NCBI GenBank assembly: GCA_022539475.1
Contig: VCMS01000013.1
Span: 62,001-126,000, forward strand
DNA length: 64,000 nucleotides
Direction: 5' to 3'
Source: Gracilaria domingensis
Lineage: Eukaryota; Rhodophyta; Florideophyceae; Gracilariales; Gracilariaceae
Position 1 is the first letter of the stretch; each line of letters starts with the position of its first letter. The translations under genes and the position numbers were made by a program. The notes beneath the pieces were generated by a model. That model made no database searches, was not told where the DNA came from, and saw nothing but the letters and a program-made list of their open reading frames with translations. Below, in pieces: positions 20,119 to 31,384 of the stretch.

Positions 20119-21341
20119 GCAGGAGGGTTTTTCGGGACACACCGCCCTGATAGTAATTATATATTGTTTGACTTCGAATGCATGTACTGAAGTGACAGTA
20201 CGGCTCGCTGAAGACAAACGCCGCAGTCTTCATTTTGAGCCACGACTCGTGATTTGCTTGAAGTATGATACTGTAACCTTCTTCCGGCGTCTTTAGAAAC
20301 TACTGTCCTGGTTTTTTTTTTTTTGTATTCGACTGTACCGTCAGGTACCTTGCTCCACGCTTGTACTCTTGCACTCGTTTAAATTCAATAATCTGTGCTT
20401 GTAGCACAAATATGAGCAAGCAAAGGATTTCGCTATCGGCGAGAACCGTCTTATGATGAGGCTCTAATCCTGGTAAACACTGATCTCCAAAGGAATAAGG
20501 ATCGCACAAGTTCCGGCCCACAGGATACTCCACACTTGATGGGCGATGTGCAATGCTGTTCTTTATTGAACGCTGTTGTTCGAGCGCTATGCGGTACGAT
20601 TGCTATTGTTTCGAATGCAGTCAAAACTAGAACTGCCTGTATGGGGCGTTTGTGAGCTGTGGGCCAATTCCGCAGGCGACTGGATCCGAGGAAGTTGTCG
20701 TTTTATTGGCTCCAAGCGTTGAGATACCGAGAAATGAAGACGACCAGGGCAAGCCTTCGTTCTTTCGCCCAGATATGGCCATTGATAAACCACCGACTCG
20801 CGAACAACGTGCAGCGCTACCGAAAGGGACATCCTCCGATTTTTCAAGTCTTGCGATCACTAGCTGTTGCCTTCTAACCCTCAAAGAGATTTACAAACGA
20901 AACCTGCTAGTTTTGAAAGAGCAGGGGTTAGGCGCCTACACAGTGGGTACTAATCCCGTGGAATGGAATTTCGAGGTACGAAGAAGAAGATTTATCGGAA
21001 CGGCAGTGCGTGGGAGGCAGATCTTTACAGCGCCGGCGGCGCCTGCACCTATAGCATAAGCATTCGCGCAATCCACCGCCTTTGCTCCGCCGTCGTCTGA
21101 ACACCAGCCGCTCCGCTGTTCGTGTCTTTCGCCGGCCGCTGCCGTTCTCGATCCTTCACCCACCACTCCCGCCCTTGGAGCAGTTTCGTCATAATAGGAC
21201 GGGCTGAACGCGTACGGCAGATACCGTACGGTGCAGCAGAGCCTTATGAGCAGTTGCTCGCTCTGTATCTCCTTTCCCAGAAATAAAGATCGCCGCTGAG
21301 CAGAACGGGATTGCCCGATTTCCTTTCCTCGTTTGTCACGG

Positions 21342-21468
21342 TACATCGTGTGTGGCACACACATGTACCGAAGGTAGCACACACTGTGTGCTAACCCTTG
21401 GGGGTTGTAACCTAAGGGTAACGCTACCTTCGGTACATACACATTGTGTATGTAGCACACACGATGTA
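21342..21468. repeat. Nested inverted-repeat cluster
   Basis: An outer pair with 13-base perfect arms (21342-21354 and 21456-21468) encloses a second pair with 16-base perfect arms (21363-21378 and 21423-21438). Inside and overlapping are two palindromes with one central base: 21375-21393 (9-base arms) and 21434-21454 (10-base arms). The whole could fold as one cruciform. Confidence 0.88.
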
Positions 21469-21531
21469 TTACACACACGTCGCACCGCGATAAACGGGGA
21501 AAAGGAAATGGGGATTCCACAGGATTTTCAC

Positions 21532-21584
21532 TGGCGACCACACTGGTAACTTAGTAACTTAAACTTACCAGTGTGGTCTCGCCA
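21532..21584. repeat. Inverted repeat with about 20-base arms
   Basis: Perfect 14-base arms at 21536-21549 and 21565-21578 around a 15-base loop. The symmetry continues outward for six more pairs if two bases are skipped on the right side. Confidence 0.8.
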
Positions 21585-22126
21585 ATTCCCTTGTGCGGCC
21601 GTGACAAGCACCGCGATCTGGATGGCACATAGAATTTCTATCAGATCCATCGCGACCTCCTCCGATGTAGATGATCAGCTTCTGCCAAAAAATTTGCTTG
21701 ATGGAATTCCGTTTCTGCTTACCTCCGAAATCGATTTAATTTTTGTCTACGATCACGCTGTACAAGAAGACGTCTGCTGCCGCAGTGCTGCGCGGTTTTG
21801 GCGTGGTGCACTTCTCTGTTTGTGGATCTATAGGCGTTTCGGGGACTGTCAACTGGGGCTGACCTTGAAGTCTCCAATCACTTCTCTCTCTTGTAGAATA
21901 CCTAGTCTTCCGTAGACGTCTCCGCTTTAGTTAAGAGTATGTTTGGAAACGAGCAAGCTTGTTTTTGTTGCCCTGCACTTTGCGCATAGTGGAGAAAGAA
22001 TCATCTAGCTTCGAAGTAACACTCTGCGCAAGAGTGTTCAACTTCTTTGCTCTTCCACGTTGTCTACAATCACCCCTGACATTTTTCGCTCATACCGTAC
22101 CTTTTTGATCATCTCGTTCGTTAGAA

Positions 22127-22960
22127 ATGGGGGCATTTGTTGCTTCATCTTTCTCTAGTCTAAAAAGCAAGCGTCCCACGCAATCGCGTTTCTGGTGTGC
22201 ACAGATGGATGTTGTATCTGCTTCCTCCAAGGTTCAGATAACCTTGTATGGATCAGAAGTTTCAAACTACACGGCTCGATGCAGATATCTTCTCAGGAGA
22301 AAGAATCTTCCAGACAACATGTTTTCGCTCCGCTCACCAAAGGATCTAGGTGGTCTAAAGACTGAACCCTATCTTGAACTCAATCCTTTAGGGAAGATGC
22401 CATTGCTTATCATTAGTAAGCCAGGTCGCGATGATGAGGCTCTTTTTGAGAGTTCTATCATATGCGAGTATCTTGCGGAAGAGTTCGCGTATGCGCAACC
22501 AAGCTTTAGACCCGATTCACCTGAAGCTCGCGCAAAAGCGAGGCTCATTTCAAACTTGTTAGACATTTACGTTGGACCGCATCATCCATATATGTACAAA
22601 AAGCTGGAGGGGGATCGCGCAGCGGGTACGCAGAAGATGATTCAAGGCTTCGATGCTATCGAACACGTCCTCGATCGGAATGGGCCATATGCCACCGGAA
22701 ACACCCTTTCGATAGCTGATTGTTGTCTACTGGGCAATTTCCCGTTCTATGATTACATGCTCCCAACTTTTTTTGGATGGAAAGCCACTGATGGACGTCC
22801 AAGACTGAAAGCTTGGCGGGAACATATGATCAATGAGTCTCCGGCTGCAAGGGAGACGTATTCAGAAGTCTTCAATGCGCTTCAGGTTTGGTGGGACAAC
22901 AGTCGATGGGTAAACCTGGGAATGGAGCCGCTTACTACGCGTCCCTCTCTTCCTTTTTGA
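22127..22960 (+). CDS. Glutathione S-transferase-like protein
   Basis: 277 residues with a GST layout. An N-terminal thioredoxin-like domain begins near residue 35 (VQITLYGSEVSNYTARCRYLL), with the cis-Pro loop LNPLGKMPLLI and the glutathione-binding E-S in LFESSIICEYLAEEF. An all-helical C-terminal domain with LSIADCCLLGNFPFYDYM (the N-capping S-I-A-D motif) follows. The catalytic position near TLYGSEVSNYTARCR holds Ser/Asn/Tyr rather than a clear Cys-Pro pair, so the class is uncertain. The first 30 residues (ASSFSSLKSKRPTQSRFWCA) look like a transit peptide. Its 3' end lies 8 bases from that of the phosphatase gene on the other strand. Confidence 0.85.
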   Translation: MGAFVASSFSSLKSKRPTQSRFWCAQMDVVSASSKVQITLYGSEVSNYTARCRYLLRRKNLPDNMFSLRSPKDLGGLKTEPYLELNPLGKMPLLIISKPGRDDEALFESSIICEYLAEEFAYAQPSFRPDSPEARAKARLISNLLDIYVGPHHPYMYKKLEGDRAAGTQKMIQGFDAIEHVLDRNGPYATGNTLSIADCCLLGNFPFYDYMLPTFFGWKATDGRPRLKAWREHMINESPAARETYSEVFNALQVWWDNSRWVNLGMEPLTTRPSLPF

Positions 22961-22968
22961 CACCCAGC

Positions 22969-24261
22969 TCAAAATTGCCCAGTAGGCCCCCCTATCCCAA
23001 AAGTATAGCCAAGAAGAGGTCCGTTTGATGAATTAGCGTGGGCGTTAAAACTGTCCACACGGACGTTCTCGACCCCCAGACTAGATTCGGATGAAAGATC
23101 AACAATCGTAACTCCTCCTGGATCTGTGTGGAATCGGTAGCTCTCATGCGGGTGTAGACCAAGTGCTGCTGCGAAAAGAAGGGACGCTAACCTGGACTTA
23201 GTTAATCGAATGATAATGTGCTGACCAACAAATGTGGTCCGAATCTGATCCAAGAACTGGCAGCATTCCTGATAAGTGGAATTGATGCCATCTTCTTGGA
23301 AGTAAAGCGACGTCGACTTCTTTCTCAGATACTTCTTGCCTAGAGCGTTGTAGTCAATCTCATGAGTCTCGTGATTGACGCAAAACAAGTGGGCAATAGG
23401 CAACTTGCGCACCTCCTGCCGCAAACCCGTTACACTCCCAGCTTGATACAGAAACACCCTGGTCCAATTTGGTCGCAAATGTGCTCGTCGCGGAGCGTAG
23501 TGCGAAGTTCCCAAACCGCTTCCATTGCATAACCTCAGAATTGGAGGTTTATCCGATTGCACAACGAACAAGTTAAAGCAGCAATTGCCTTGATTCCAAG
23601 ATCGTAAACAAGTTTGTATACCAAGCGCTGTACAGATTAGAGCTTTGTTCATCTGGTTGTGTGCCACAACTAAATGGAAGTTTCCACTACTGCGCATGAT
23701 TATTTCCCATGCATGTTGAGCTCGTCTAAGGAGATCATCCATAGGACTAAATCCAAAGTAGGAAAAGGAGTGTGGATTACGCTTGTACTTCAAATACCAC
23801 TCGCGAAAATCTCCGTGTGGTACCTCTCTTCGTAATGCCCCTTGCCATGGAACTTGGATCTCCTTTAAATCTTCCAAAAGCTCCGGTCGAAGTCTTTGTA
23901 ATCGTGGATTCTGTGACACAGACGCAACCAGTTCCAGAGTCTGACGCGCGCGATGAAGAGGCGAACATAAAATGCTGTCAAAGGGGATACCGCTAAGGAA
24001 CCTTCCAGCATGTCTGGCTTGCTTCACTCCAGTACTATTCAGTCTTGACCTGTCGAGACTTCCTTGAATTCGACCGTCTTGATTCCAATCAGTCATTCCA
24101 TGCCGCATAAGAATGACAAACTTTTGGCCTCCATTCTGAGTTGACACAGAGGGTCGTCTGGCTTCTCTCGTTTCCGGCGTGCTTTGAGAACCTGATTGAC
24201 TGCGTTTTATGTTGGCGAAGACAGGAAACGAACGAAATCCCAAAGCTTTCATGACGAACAA
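22969..24261 (-). CDS. Two-domain histidine phosphatase (2-carboxy-D-arabinitol-1-phosphatase-like)
   Basis: 430 residues. The first domain has the phosphohistidine motif LMRHGMTDWNQDGRIQGSLD, the Arg of CSPLHRARQT, the Glu of LEDLKEIQVPWQG and the second His in VVAHNQMNKALI, so all catalytic residues of the branch are present. The C-terminal 190 residues look like a second, degenerate phosphoglycerate-mutase-like fold (HIIIRLTKSRLASLLFAAAL). This double layout is that of plant CA1Pase-like proteins, which clear sugar-phosphate inhibitors of Rubisco; another phosphoester is possible. The N-terminus is short but basic, compatible with plastid targeting. It converges closely on the GST gene. 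Confidence 0.8.
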   Translation of the reverse strand: MFVMKALGFRSFPVFANIKRSQSGSQSTPETREARRPSVSTQNGGQKFVILMRHGMTDWNQDGRIQGSLDRSRLNSTGVKQARHAGRFLSGIPFDSILCSPLHRARQTLELVASVSQNPRLQRLRPELLEDLKEIQVPWQGALRREVPHGDFREWYLKYKRNPHSFSYFGFSPMDDLLRRAQHAWEIIMRSSGNFHLVVAHNQMNKALICTALGIQTCLRSWNQGNCCFNLFVVQSDKPPILRLCNGSGLGTSHYAPRRAHLRPNWTRVFLYQAGSVTGLRQEVRKLPIAHLFCVNHETHEIDYNALGKKYLRKKSTSLYFQEDGINSTYQECCQFLDQIRTTFVGQHIIIRLTKSRLASLLFAAALGLHPHESYRFHTDPGGVTIVDLSSESSLGVENVRVDSFNAHANSSNGPLLGYTFGIGGPTGQF

Positions 24262-25452
24262 ATGTTACGAATAGTGGAGCAATAATCTCCAATTGAGCTG
24301 GAGGTTTTGGATGCCCGAAACGATTCTAGACGCAAATACAGTGCCAAGTACACAAAATGGATAATTATTCTCTCGAAGGCTATGTTTCCACCAGCTTCGA
24401 GGTACTGGATTATATTATCTGGTGAAACTATCTTCCGAAACGTCGTGTATGCGAGCCGAGTACACGGACGTAGAAAGGCATGGAGACAAAATGATAGACG
24501 TTATTATTAACTGCGCGATGAAGAGAATTGCACGTCTTGAGTTTGTTTCATCTATGTTTTGTACAAGAGGAGGACCGGAAAGAGGGCGCCGACGGAGACG
24601 GAGTTCGCTCTTCAGAACGAACAAGTTAGTATGAGCGGAGATTTCTTCGTGGAGGACGGTAGACTGCAATGCCTATGGGTGCACCAGTATAGGCTGTATT
24701 CTGATTGGCAAATTGAACATCGAAAATCCGAAAAACGCCTCCCAACGCCACTAGTCGCGAGCGGCACTAATATTAGGTGGACATCTTCAATGGGGAGGGA
24801 GACTGTGGAATTTGCTTTGCGCAGACTCGAAGCCATGTCGGCGACCATAAGAAGCGGGCGAGTGGTCATCTTATACGGGAAAGAGTTTAAGCACAACTAC
24901 TAAACACTGACATCATAGAAAGCCTTCTGAATATGACTGTTCAACCGCTATAGATCACATTCTCTTAGAGACTTACAGCACATTGCTAATGTACGATGCG
25001 ATTCAGTAGGAACAGCCATTATTTCCCTACAAAACCCAGCGAGTGGCATCATGTGCAGAAAAGTCATTTTCTGCTACATCAGAAATGAAGATAAGATCCA
25101 ACATTCCGGGGTAGCGCCGCGGTGCTCACGAAGGATACGACAGTGACATCAAGACGGCGTTTGGGCAATAACTATAGCGAATCGTGCTTATCAGTGAGGT
25201 TTCGGATATCTTCGATATCAGATGGCAGAAAAAGTCGTTTCATTCTGCAACAAAGGCCCAAACAAAGAGGGAAATAGGTTTGCAGAGTATCGAAATCAGA
25301 GACATCATTAGTTGTATGATGAATGATCACTGAGCTCCAATTCAAAATACATGAAAGGATGCAGGTCTGCCGCGAGTGTAGCGCTCTGGCCGCTGCATTT
25401 CCCAAGAACACAGGCACGAATTTTCAATGACGACAAAGATAATGACATGGAC
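24262..25452. other. Intergenic stretch, one unsupported open frame
   Basis: No recognisable gene. A 114-codon open frame on the + strand at 24559-24903 resembles no family I know; it could be a small gene but lacks support. The right end is the 3' flank of the first RING gene. Confidence 0.4.
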
Positions 25453-26103
25453 TTATAGTACAACTCGTGAGGAATATGTTGGTGCCGAAGCAAAATCGTC
25501 GTAAGGGGCGCGACAGATAGGACAGGCAGCATTGGGATCCTTTGCCAGCCAACCTCTTAAGCATGAAGTATGCATCATATGATTGCAGCGACCAGCACTG
25601 ACAGGCTCTGTTTCAAGCGCATCCAAGCAAATAGGGCAGGGGAAGTGCTTGTCCTCCTCTTTAGCCTGAAAACTTCGTAGATAAACTTCCTTAGGTGGCT
25701 CTGCGGATTGTGGGAGGTGAAGATCATGTGAAAAGGAAGAACCGAACGCCTCTGCGAATTCAGCATTGAAGCGATCTCTAGCAGCTTGGTCGCGAAAATG
25801 ATTAATGACTGGTACGAATATTGTGGTGCGAGGGTGTCCGGCAGAGTACGGGCGATACACCGGTGGAGGTGGCCGATGAACACGGGAATGTTGAAACAAA
25901 CGGGAAACTCTGGCAGAACGGTTGCGGCTGAACAACCGGCGTCGACGGAATATGTTAAACAAGGCGAATAGTACAGCGGCCACGCAAAAAGCTAGAAGAT
26001 AAAACTTCGGGCGTACAGTATCGGAGGTCGTTTGTTGTGACGAGCGGTCATTATCTTGTCTGATTGAGGGGAATTGAATTACTAGTGGTGATGGGAATTG
26101 CAT
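25453..26103 (-). CDS. Membrane-anchored RING-H2 protein 1
   Basis: 216 residues, ATL-like layout. One transmembrane helix lies near residues 32-50 (FYLLAFCVAAVLFALFNIF) and is followed by a basic stop-transfer stretch. A C-terminal RING-H2 finger reads CPICLDALETEPVSAGRCNH, then MMHTSC and CPICRAPY. Such proteins are ubiquitin ligases that work at membranes with an E2 enzyme. The Trp of GWLAKD sits where E2 contacts are made. It shares the E-x-VSAG-x-C core with the next two RING genes, all on the minus strand, so the three are tandem paralogues. Confidence 0.85.
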   Translation of the reverse strand: MQFPSPLVIQFPSIRQDNDRSSQQTTSDTVRPKFYLLAFCVAAVLFALFNIFRRRRLFSRNRSARVSRLFQHSRVHRPPPPVYRPYSAGHPRTTIFVPVINHFRDQAARDRFNAEFAEAFGSSFSHDLHLPQSAEPPKEVYLRSFQAKEEDKHFPCPICLDALETEPVSAGRCNHMMHTSCLRGWLAKDPNAACPICRAPYDDFASAPTYSSRVVL

Positions 26104-27103
26104 GACGATTTGTGAGTAGGTCGGCCGAGTGGATAGACGCTACCGATGGTGCCGCTTCGAATTTTGAAAGAGCTGCGGACAGAAAGAACGGTTTTGCGCT
26201 CTTGAGGAGAAGAGGCGCATGGAGAAAGTCACACACGCTAGTATATTCCGACCAGAGGAAAGCAGCAGTATGCGCGGTATCTTTGGCGCACAAGTTTGGC
26301 CAGCGTGTCGAAACGATTATCACTCGACGTGAGGTAAAGCCAGCATCGAAAGGCGCACTCGTCACAGCCAGCGAAGGAGGAAGCAGCAGCGCGCGACTGC
26401 GGAACAACAAGCAGCACGCGTGGAAGACGATGACGACGCGAGTGGCACGCTTAATGTGCACGCCGCGCCATTTGGGTTTACCAAAGGTTCCGCGAGGCCG
26501 CCCACGCGGCTGTAAACGCCGCGCGCGCGCTGTGCTACGCTTTGTTCAGCCCCCAGTGGGGGCCCCCCACGATTGGGAAGCGCCCAGTCTTTTCCCACGC
26601 TTACAGCTGCGTTTACAGACCTCATCTGCATCTCGCCCGCAGCCCCGGGTGCTATCGTAAATCGCCTGTCCCGATGAATTCGGGCTCAGATCGTTCCGCA
26701 ACGCGCCATTTTTTCTTTTTCAAAAGCTTTGGACTCGCCGGTTCGCTTCGACATCACCTCTAAGAGAAGTATCCTTATGAACCTTCCCCCTCAAGCAAAG
26801 CGGATAAACGAACTTGTATATACAGAAGTAATTTCGCGCTAGCTCCTCTTTCTTTCTAGCTCCATGGGACGTACAAGCATGCAGATAGCAGCTTTCTATA
26901 CAGTCGTGGAAACGGAAAGACACACTGTTAAGCATTTATTCACATTAGGCGCGCCATTCCCTCACCAAGCGATTCTCACGCTTAGGGGTGCAACTTGTTG
27001 TACACGCCCGCACCATCTTCATATATGCACTGTTAATTTACATTGCTGATCGCATACGAAAAAGCTCGTGAAGTAAATCGCTAGAATAGCACAAGTCCCA
27101 AAC
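26104..27103. promoter_or_regulatory. Intergenic stretch with GCGC-rich island
   Basis: The promoter of RING gene 1 should lie near 26104-26550, and a GC-rich island sits at about 26440-26560. No gene is recognised; the open frame at 26112-26660 on the other strand is unconvincing. Confidence 0.4.
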
Positions 27104-28336
27104 TCAGTTGCTCGCCACAGCCACTTCCTGCTCGATACCCAAACCACTCACCCGTCTGGATCCACCAGCAGTTAATGCACCCCTCACACCTTGACCTTGC
27201 AATACGCCAGCGTCCGCTACTCTAGGTTCTTCATCAACCTCATTTATCGAAATCCCTTCTCTGTTTTCATGGTGTGACCCGTCCCGCCCCCCGTTGTTCT
27301 CGCAGCTGCCCTCTATTGTTCCTCTTTCTATCCCTTGCGGAATAGCGTCCGTTTCCGTCTGCATGTTTGCAACATTGTCACTCATGGCCAATCTGACATC
27401 GCCCGGTCTGCTACGCACTGTTTCCATTTGCGAATCCGCACTCTTTTCGCTCTGAGGGTGCGCCAGAGAAGGCAACTCAACTACCCTTCCCCTCAAATTG
27501 TCGAAAGAAGCGCTTTCTTCAATGCGAACCCGACACACGGGACAGTTCGAATTGATATCTTTGTTCAACCAGCTCGTGAGACAGCTTGTATGCATAAGAT
27601 GCAAGCACTGCCCAGCACTCACTGCTTCCGCTTGCTGTTCTTCGAGACATATTGGACATGAATGTTGCTTTTCTTCGCTTGCTGCTTCGAATTGCTTCAA
27701 AGTGCGTGGGTCAAAACGCGGCGGAACGTTCAAGTCTCTTCGATCAATATGGGGAGGGTCACGAGGAAGGTCATTTCGTGATACGTAAACATACCTTCCG
27801 TCCCCAACATACACAGGCAAGTACTCTTCCGAATACGCTCCAGATTCTTCGTAAGACGTGACAGGAATTCCAAACTGTAGGTCTCGACCCCGTTCTGAAG
27901 TAAAACTACCACCCCGACCCCTCATGCATTTCCGATAACCCAGATAAATAGTAATGACCATCGTTATGGATGCAATTATGGACGCCAAAGTACGAATTGC
28001 GGAAGGAAAAGCGGTTGCGTTCAATTCCATAGCAGCCTGTCGCAAAGTATGTTGCGCAGTCGGCAACACTCTCATCGTGTGAGCCAACCACGGCAAACAA
28101 TGCTCGCCACTATAGCCGTCAAACACTGCAAATACACTTCTCGGTAACAAACTGCACCTTGGTAAAAGGGTGCCTACGGAAGCCTTCAAAGAGGCACTGA
28201 CAGTCTTCCGTTGAGCAATACCCATAAACTGTGTGGATTCGCATGTAGCGAGTGTCGTTGTATTAATCAGCAGGATGAAGAGTTTGTCGGGGCAGAATAT
28301 AAAACAGCACCTCACGCAGAGACCAAAGAAGGGCAT
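27104..28336 (-). CDS. Membrane-anchored RING-H2 protein 2
   Basis: The frame is 410 codons, but by comparison with its paralogues the protein probably begins later, at MELNATAFPSAIRTLAS, just before the membrane helix (ASIIASITMVITIYLGY). The RING-H2 finger reads CPICLEEQQAEAVSAGQCLH, then LMHTSC and CPVCRV. A long C-terminal tail of about 140 residues, rich in Glu, Gly and Asn, is absent from the neighbours. Likely a membrane ubiquitin ligase. The 107-base gap to the next RING gene upstream suggests tandem duplication. Confidence 0.82.
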   Translation of the reverse strand: MPFFGLCVRCCFIFCPDKLFILLINTTTLATCESTQFMGIAQRKTVSASLKASVGTLLPRCSLLPRSVFAVFDGYSGEHCLPWLAHTMRVLPTAQHTLRQAAMELNATAFPSAIRTLASIIASITMVITIYLGYRKCMRGRGGSFTSERGRDLQFGIPVTSYEESGAYSEEYLPVYVGDGRYVYVSRNDLPRDPPHIDRRDLNVPPRFDPRTLKQFEAASEEKQHSCPICLEEQQAEAVSAGQCLHLMHTSCLTSWLNKDINSNCPVCRVRIEESASFDNLRGRVVELPSLAHPQSEKSADSQMETVRSRPGDVRLAMSDNVANMQTETDAIPQGIERGTIEGSCENNGGRDGSHHENREGISINEVDEEPRVADAGVLQGQGVRGALTAGGSRRVSGLGIEQEVAVASN

Positions 28337-28443
28337 GCAATGGCCGACATTGAGATTGACTTGCTGTTAATGAAATGAAGCCGTATGGGCCCGTCTCATC
28401 AAGCAAACCGACGAAAGCACATCAAACCGTTCGGAAGCAAGTT

Positions 28444-29223
28444 TTAGCTTTGTGTAACCACATCACTAAGCACCGAAGTCGACGGTGGTTCGACGGGCTG
28501 CTCGGCAAGGGCGTTCGCGGCCGCGTCTTGATACGGAATGCGACAAACCGGACAGGCTGATTTCAAGTCCTTTGCTAACCATCCTTTTAGGCACGAAGAA
28601 TGGATGAGATGAAGGCACTGTCCGGTACTGACCTGCTCATCTCCTAACGGGCCCAAGCATATAGGACAAGGGTTTTGTTTTTCCTTCTCAGGTGCCTCAA
28701 AACTGAAAAGGTCTTCGGTGTCAACTCGATCGCTAAGCTGCGAAGTTGAATGTGTGAGGTTATGGTTTCGAGATAATGAAGAAGAATGTGAAGAACTTTG
28801 GTAAAATGGGCCGGGATGAGCAGTCCGCGGTGGCTGCGAAATGGTGAAATGCGGAACTGCTTGCTGGTTGTATGAAATCGTGCCGTTCCAGCTTTGTGAA
28901 GGTCGAAACACACGGTACGGATTCTGCATTTGAGCAAACTGAACGTTGGGATTCGGATGGGTTGGTATGGCTGTCGCGCGCGGAGCAGCTTGCCAGGGCG
29001 GGGGTGGATAGGCGGGGTTGTTGTAGGGTGCGGATGGAGCATTGGCCGATGCTGCGGCTGCAGAATGGTTTCGTTTCTGATGGTGGCGAAGCGAGAAAAA
29101 GCTCAAACAGGAGCACATGAGGAAGAGTGTGACAGCTACGGTGATCCAAACAGCGACAGAAAACCCGAATGAATCAGTTTCAACCATGGCACGTGGGCCT
29201 TTCTCGCGAGGAAGGGTCCGCAA
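28444..29223 (-). CDS. Membrane-anchored RING-H2 protein 3
   Basis: 259 codons; Met13 (MVETDSFGFSVAVWI) is the likelier start because it leads directly into the membrane helix (VAVWITVAVTLFLMCSCLSF). A Pro/Asn/Gln-rich linker follows, then the RING-H2 finger CPICLGPLGDEQVSTGQCLH, LIHSSC and CPVCRIPY. The finger is closest to RING 1 and RING 2. Likely a membrane ubiquitin ligase. Confidence 0.83.
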   Translation of the reverse strand: MRTLPREKGPRAMVETDSFGFSVAVWITVAVTLFLMCSCLSFFSLRHHQKRNHSAAAASANAPSAPYNNPAYPPPPWQAAPRATAIPTHPNPNVQFAQMQNPYRVFRPSQSWNGTISYNQQAVPHFTISQPPRTAHPGPFYQSSSHSSSLSRNHNLTHSTSQLSDRVDTEDLFSFEAPEKEKQNPCPICLGPLGDEQVSTGQCLHLIHSSCLKGWLAKDLKSACPVCRIPYQDAAANALAEQPVEPPSTSVLSDVVTQS

Positions 29224-31384
29224 GGGTCTCGAACGGCCTAAGTAGCAGCAGAATAAACGGTGGCCGGAGAACAGGAACTGCGGGAATGCGGACGATACGG
29301 TTGTTGAGGGAGGTTGGAGCGAAATGAAATGGCTTACGGAAGGGGAGAGTTGGATATTTACATGATCGCGCCCTGCGCGCAGCGCATGTCAGGTGTGTGC
29401 TGGAAAAAAATGGCCAGCAGTGCGCGCGAGTTCCACTCGCGCGCTCCAACAGCCGCCGCGCCCGCGCCATGCCGCCGTCGCTTCTGACTTCGGCCACTAT
29501 CAAAAGTCGATGATCATTATCCTGATGATCATCATACTGTAGCCTGTCACTGACCCAGATCAAATCTCCGACGTTGCTTTGACGCGAGGTGTAACGCGCA
29601 CCTGAAGCTTTTTGCAACCCTCCTGCTGCTTCAACTAGGCGTGAAGATGCTCCGAATGACAATCTTTAGAACATAATGCATTATATCCCCGTTCATTGCA
29701 GAGCTGCGCACACGAGACTGTGCTAAACTCGTGATTGAGTCTTGTTCCCTTGACCTCGCAAGGTGCTGCGTCCCTTCCAGTAGTTGTGCGCTTGTAAAAT
29801 TGCTATACCCTGGAGCAAAAGCTACACGCTCACAAGTTTGCTACAGGGGTACATCAGGCCACTTTCGTGGCTTGACTGTGACGAGCCACAGTGCTAGACG
29901 CACGGGTGAGCGAATATCAGGAGCAGTGGATGGTCTCTGCTTACCCACATTGAGTAGTGTGAGTAGGCAGACGACTTTTCAATGCCTGCCTGCAAGAGTA
30001 GTCAAGTCTCTAGTCGCCCCTGATATACGAGTACGGTCCTTCTACTGTCACGAGGACACATACGTTCCAGACACAAACGTAGCTGTAGCGGAGAGGCTGT
30101 TTGTAGCGCGTCCGTATACAGTTCTGAATTCTCATCAGACGAAAGCATATGCTACTCAGGCAGCTGATGTTTGGTTCCCTGCGTTTCAGGTCAGAATGGC
30201 AAGCATGACAGGAGGAGAGGTGAAATGAAAAGCAACCCCTCAACTGGCTCACATCGTTTGGGGAACGAGTTCACTACTGAGAATGAACTGAAAACCATTA
30301 ATTAGTATGATAGACATCTTGATGATGATCATGATGAAGATGACTGTTGTCTTCCGATTGTCAACGGCGTAGCACGTCGTCGTGCTTACTGTGATGTTTG
30401 ATATACATCGTTTATACCTTTGTAGTACTTGTACTTCTGGGATTATCACGCACATAATGCGTCACGTACAGTACTACCGTGCTGCTTTGGGTGCTTTGGG
30501 TGAATTTAAGCCGCTCTCTGCTGCTCCTTCGGAAAGCTATACGAGTGAAAGAACTTGTGCAGTACAACCGTATCAAATATTTGAGAGCTGCCACGATAAT
30601 GGTACGCAAGTCGTAACGCCATACACGAAAATACAAAGAGGTTTGAATTTCGACCATGGAAATATAATCACTATCGGGCAAGTACCTTTGTACGTGCCAG
30701 TAGGCGTACCGACGGTACCTGCAGGCGTTGCCGTATGTGAGACGAGACGGGGGGATAGTAGTCATTCGGTTTTGTTTCTCAACATGTACGTTTCGCAAAT
30801 GATACACTGATAAACTTACACCAATAATTTGCAATGTTGAGCATGTCTGATGCTGTTGCTGCGAGCGTCATTGATCAAGTCTAAAAGTGCGACAGTCTAC
30901 GTTGACGGTTAAAAAAGGGCCAGGAAATGATTACAGCGGAAAACAGGAGACGATTTAAGGTTACCTTCCTCGTGACTGGTTGAGATCTACCTCCGAAATT
31001 GAAGTCAAGGCGAGGACGAACAAAGCCAAAGTGTTGAAGATGCAGTGACAGGAATGTAATTTCAGTTGAAGGTGGCAACAGAAGCACTTTTAGGTTTAGA
31101 AGGGGTATACAACGGCACTGCAGTGCAACGTTTGTCACTTTGAATGAGGCGGTGAGAACGGCGGTGGGTGATGTGAGGTGAGACAGAGAATGTTTACAGG
31201 GAAGGTTGTGTGCTCGTCCCGACGGCGGTGGGAAAAACGAAAGAAAAAGACACAGTCGGATTTGAAGTCACTTGTGGTAGTAGAGAGCAGGGTAACTCAC
31301 CCGAGCTACTGAGTGACGATGATGTTATAGGATTATGATGAAAAACAGCACACATGGTACAGACAAAAAGTAAGAACATAAGTA
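29224..31384. other. 2.1-kb gene-free stretch with GCGC-rich patch
   Basis: A GC-rich patch at 29370-29480 lies upstream of RING gene 3 and is probably its promoter. Further right I recognise no gene; open frames at 29731-30228 and 30382-30810 look like chance. GTACCGACGGTAC, a short palindrome with a single central base, occurs near 30705. Confidence 0.45.

Larger units (their letters stand above)
20119..22126. other. 2-kb gene-free stretch with nested inverted repeats
   Basis: No convincing gene. An open frame of 135 codons at 20652-21059 resembles nothing I know and is not called. The right half is dominated by nested inverted repeats at 21342-21468 and 21532-21584. The promoter of the GST gene lies at the right end. 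Confidence 0.45.

Noticed and set aside
20652-21059. 135-codon open frame as a gene
   Set aside because: No similarity to known proteins; overlapped on the other strand by equally long frames and running towards the inverted-repeat region.
29731-30810. Two open frames of 165 and 142 codons
   Set aside because: Composition and lack of motifs suggest chance; both are matched by similar frames on the opposite strand.
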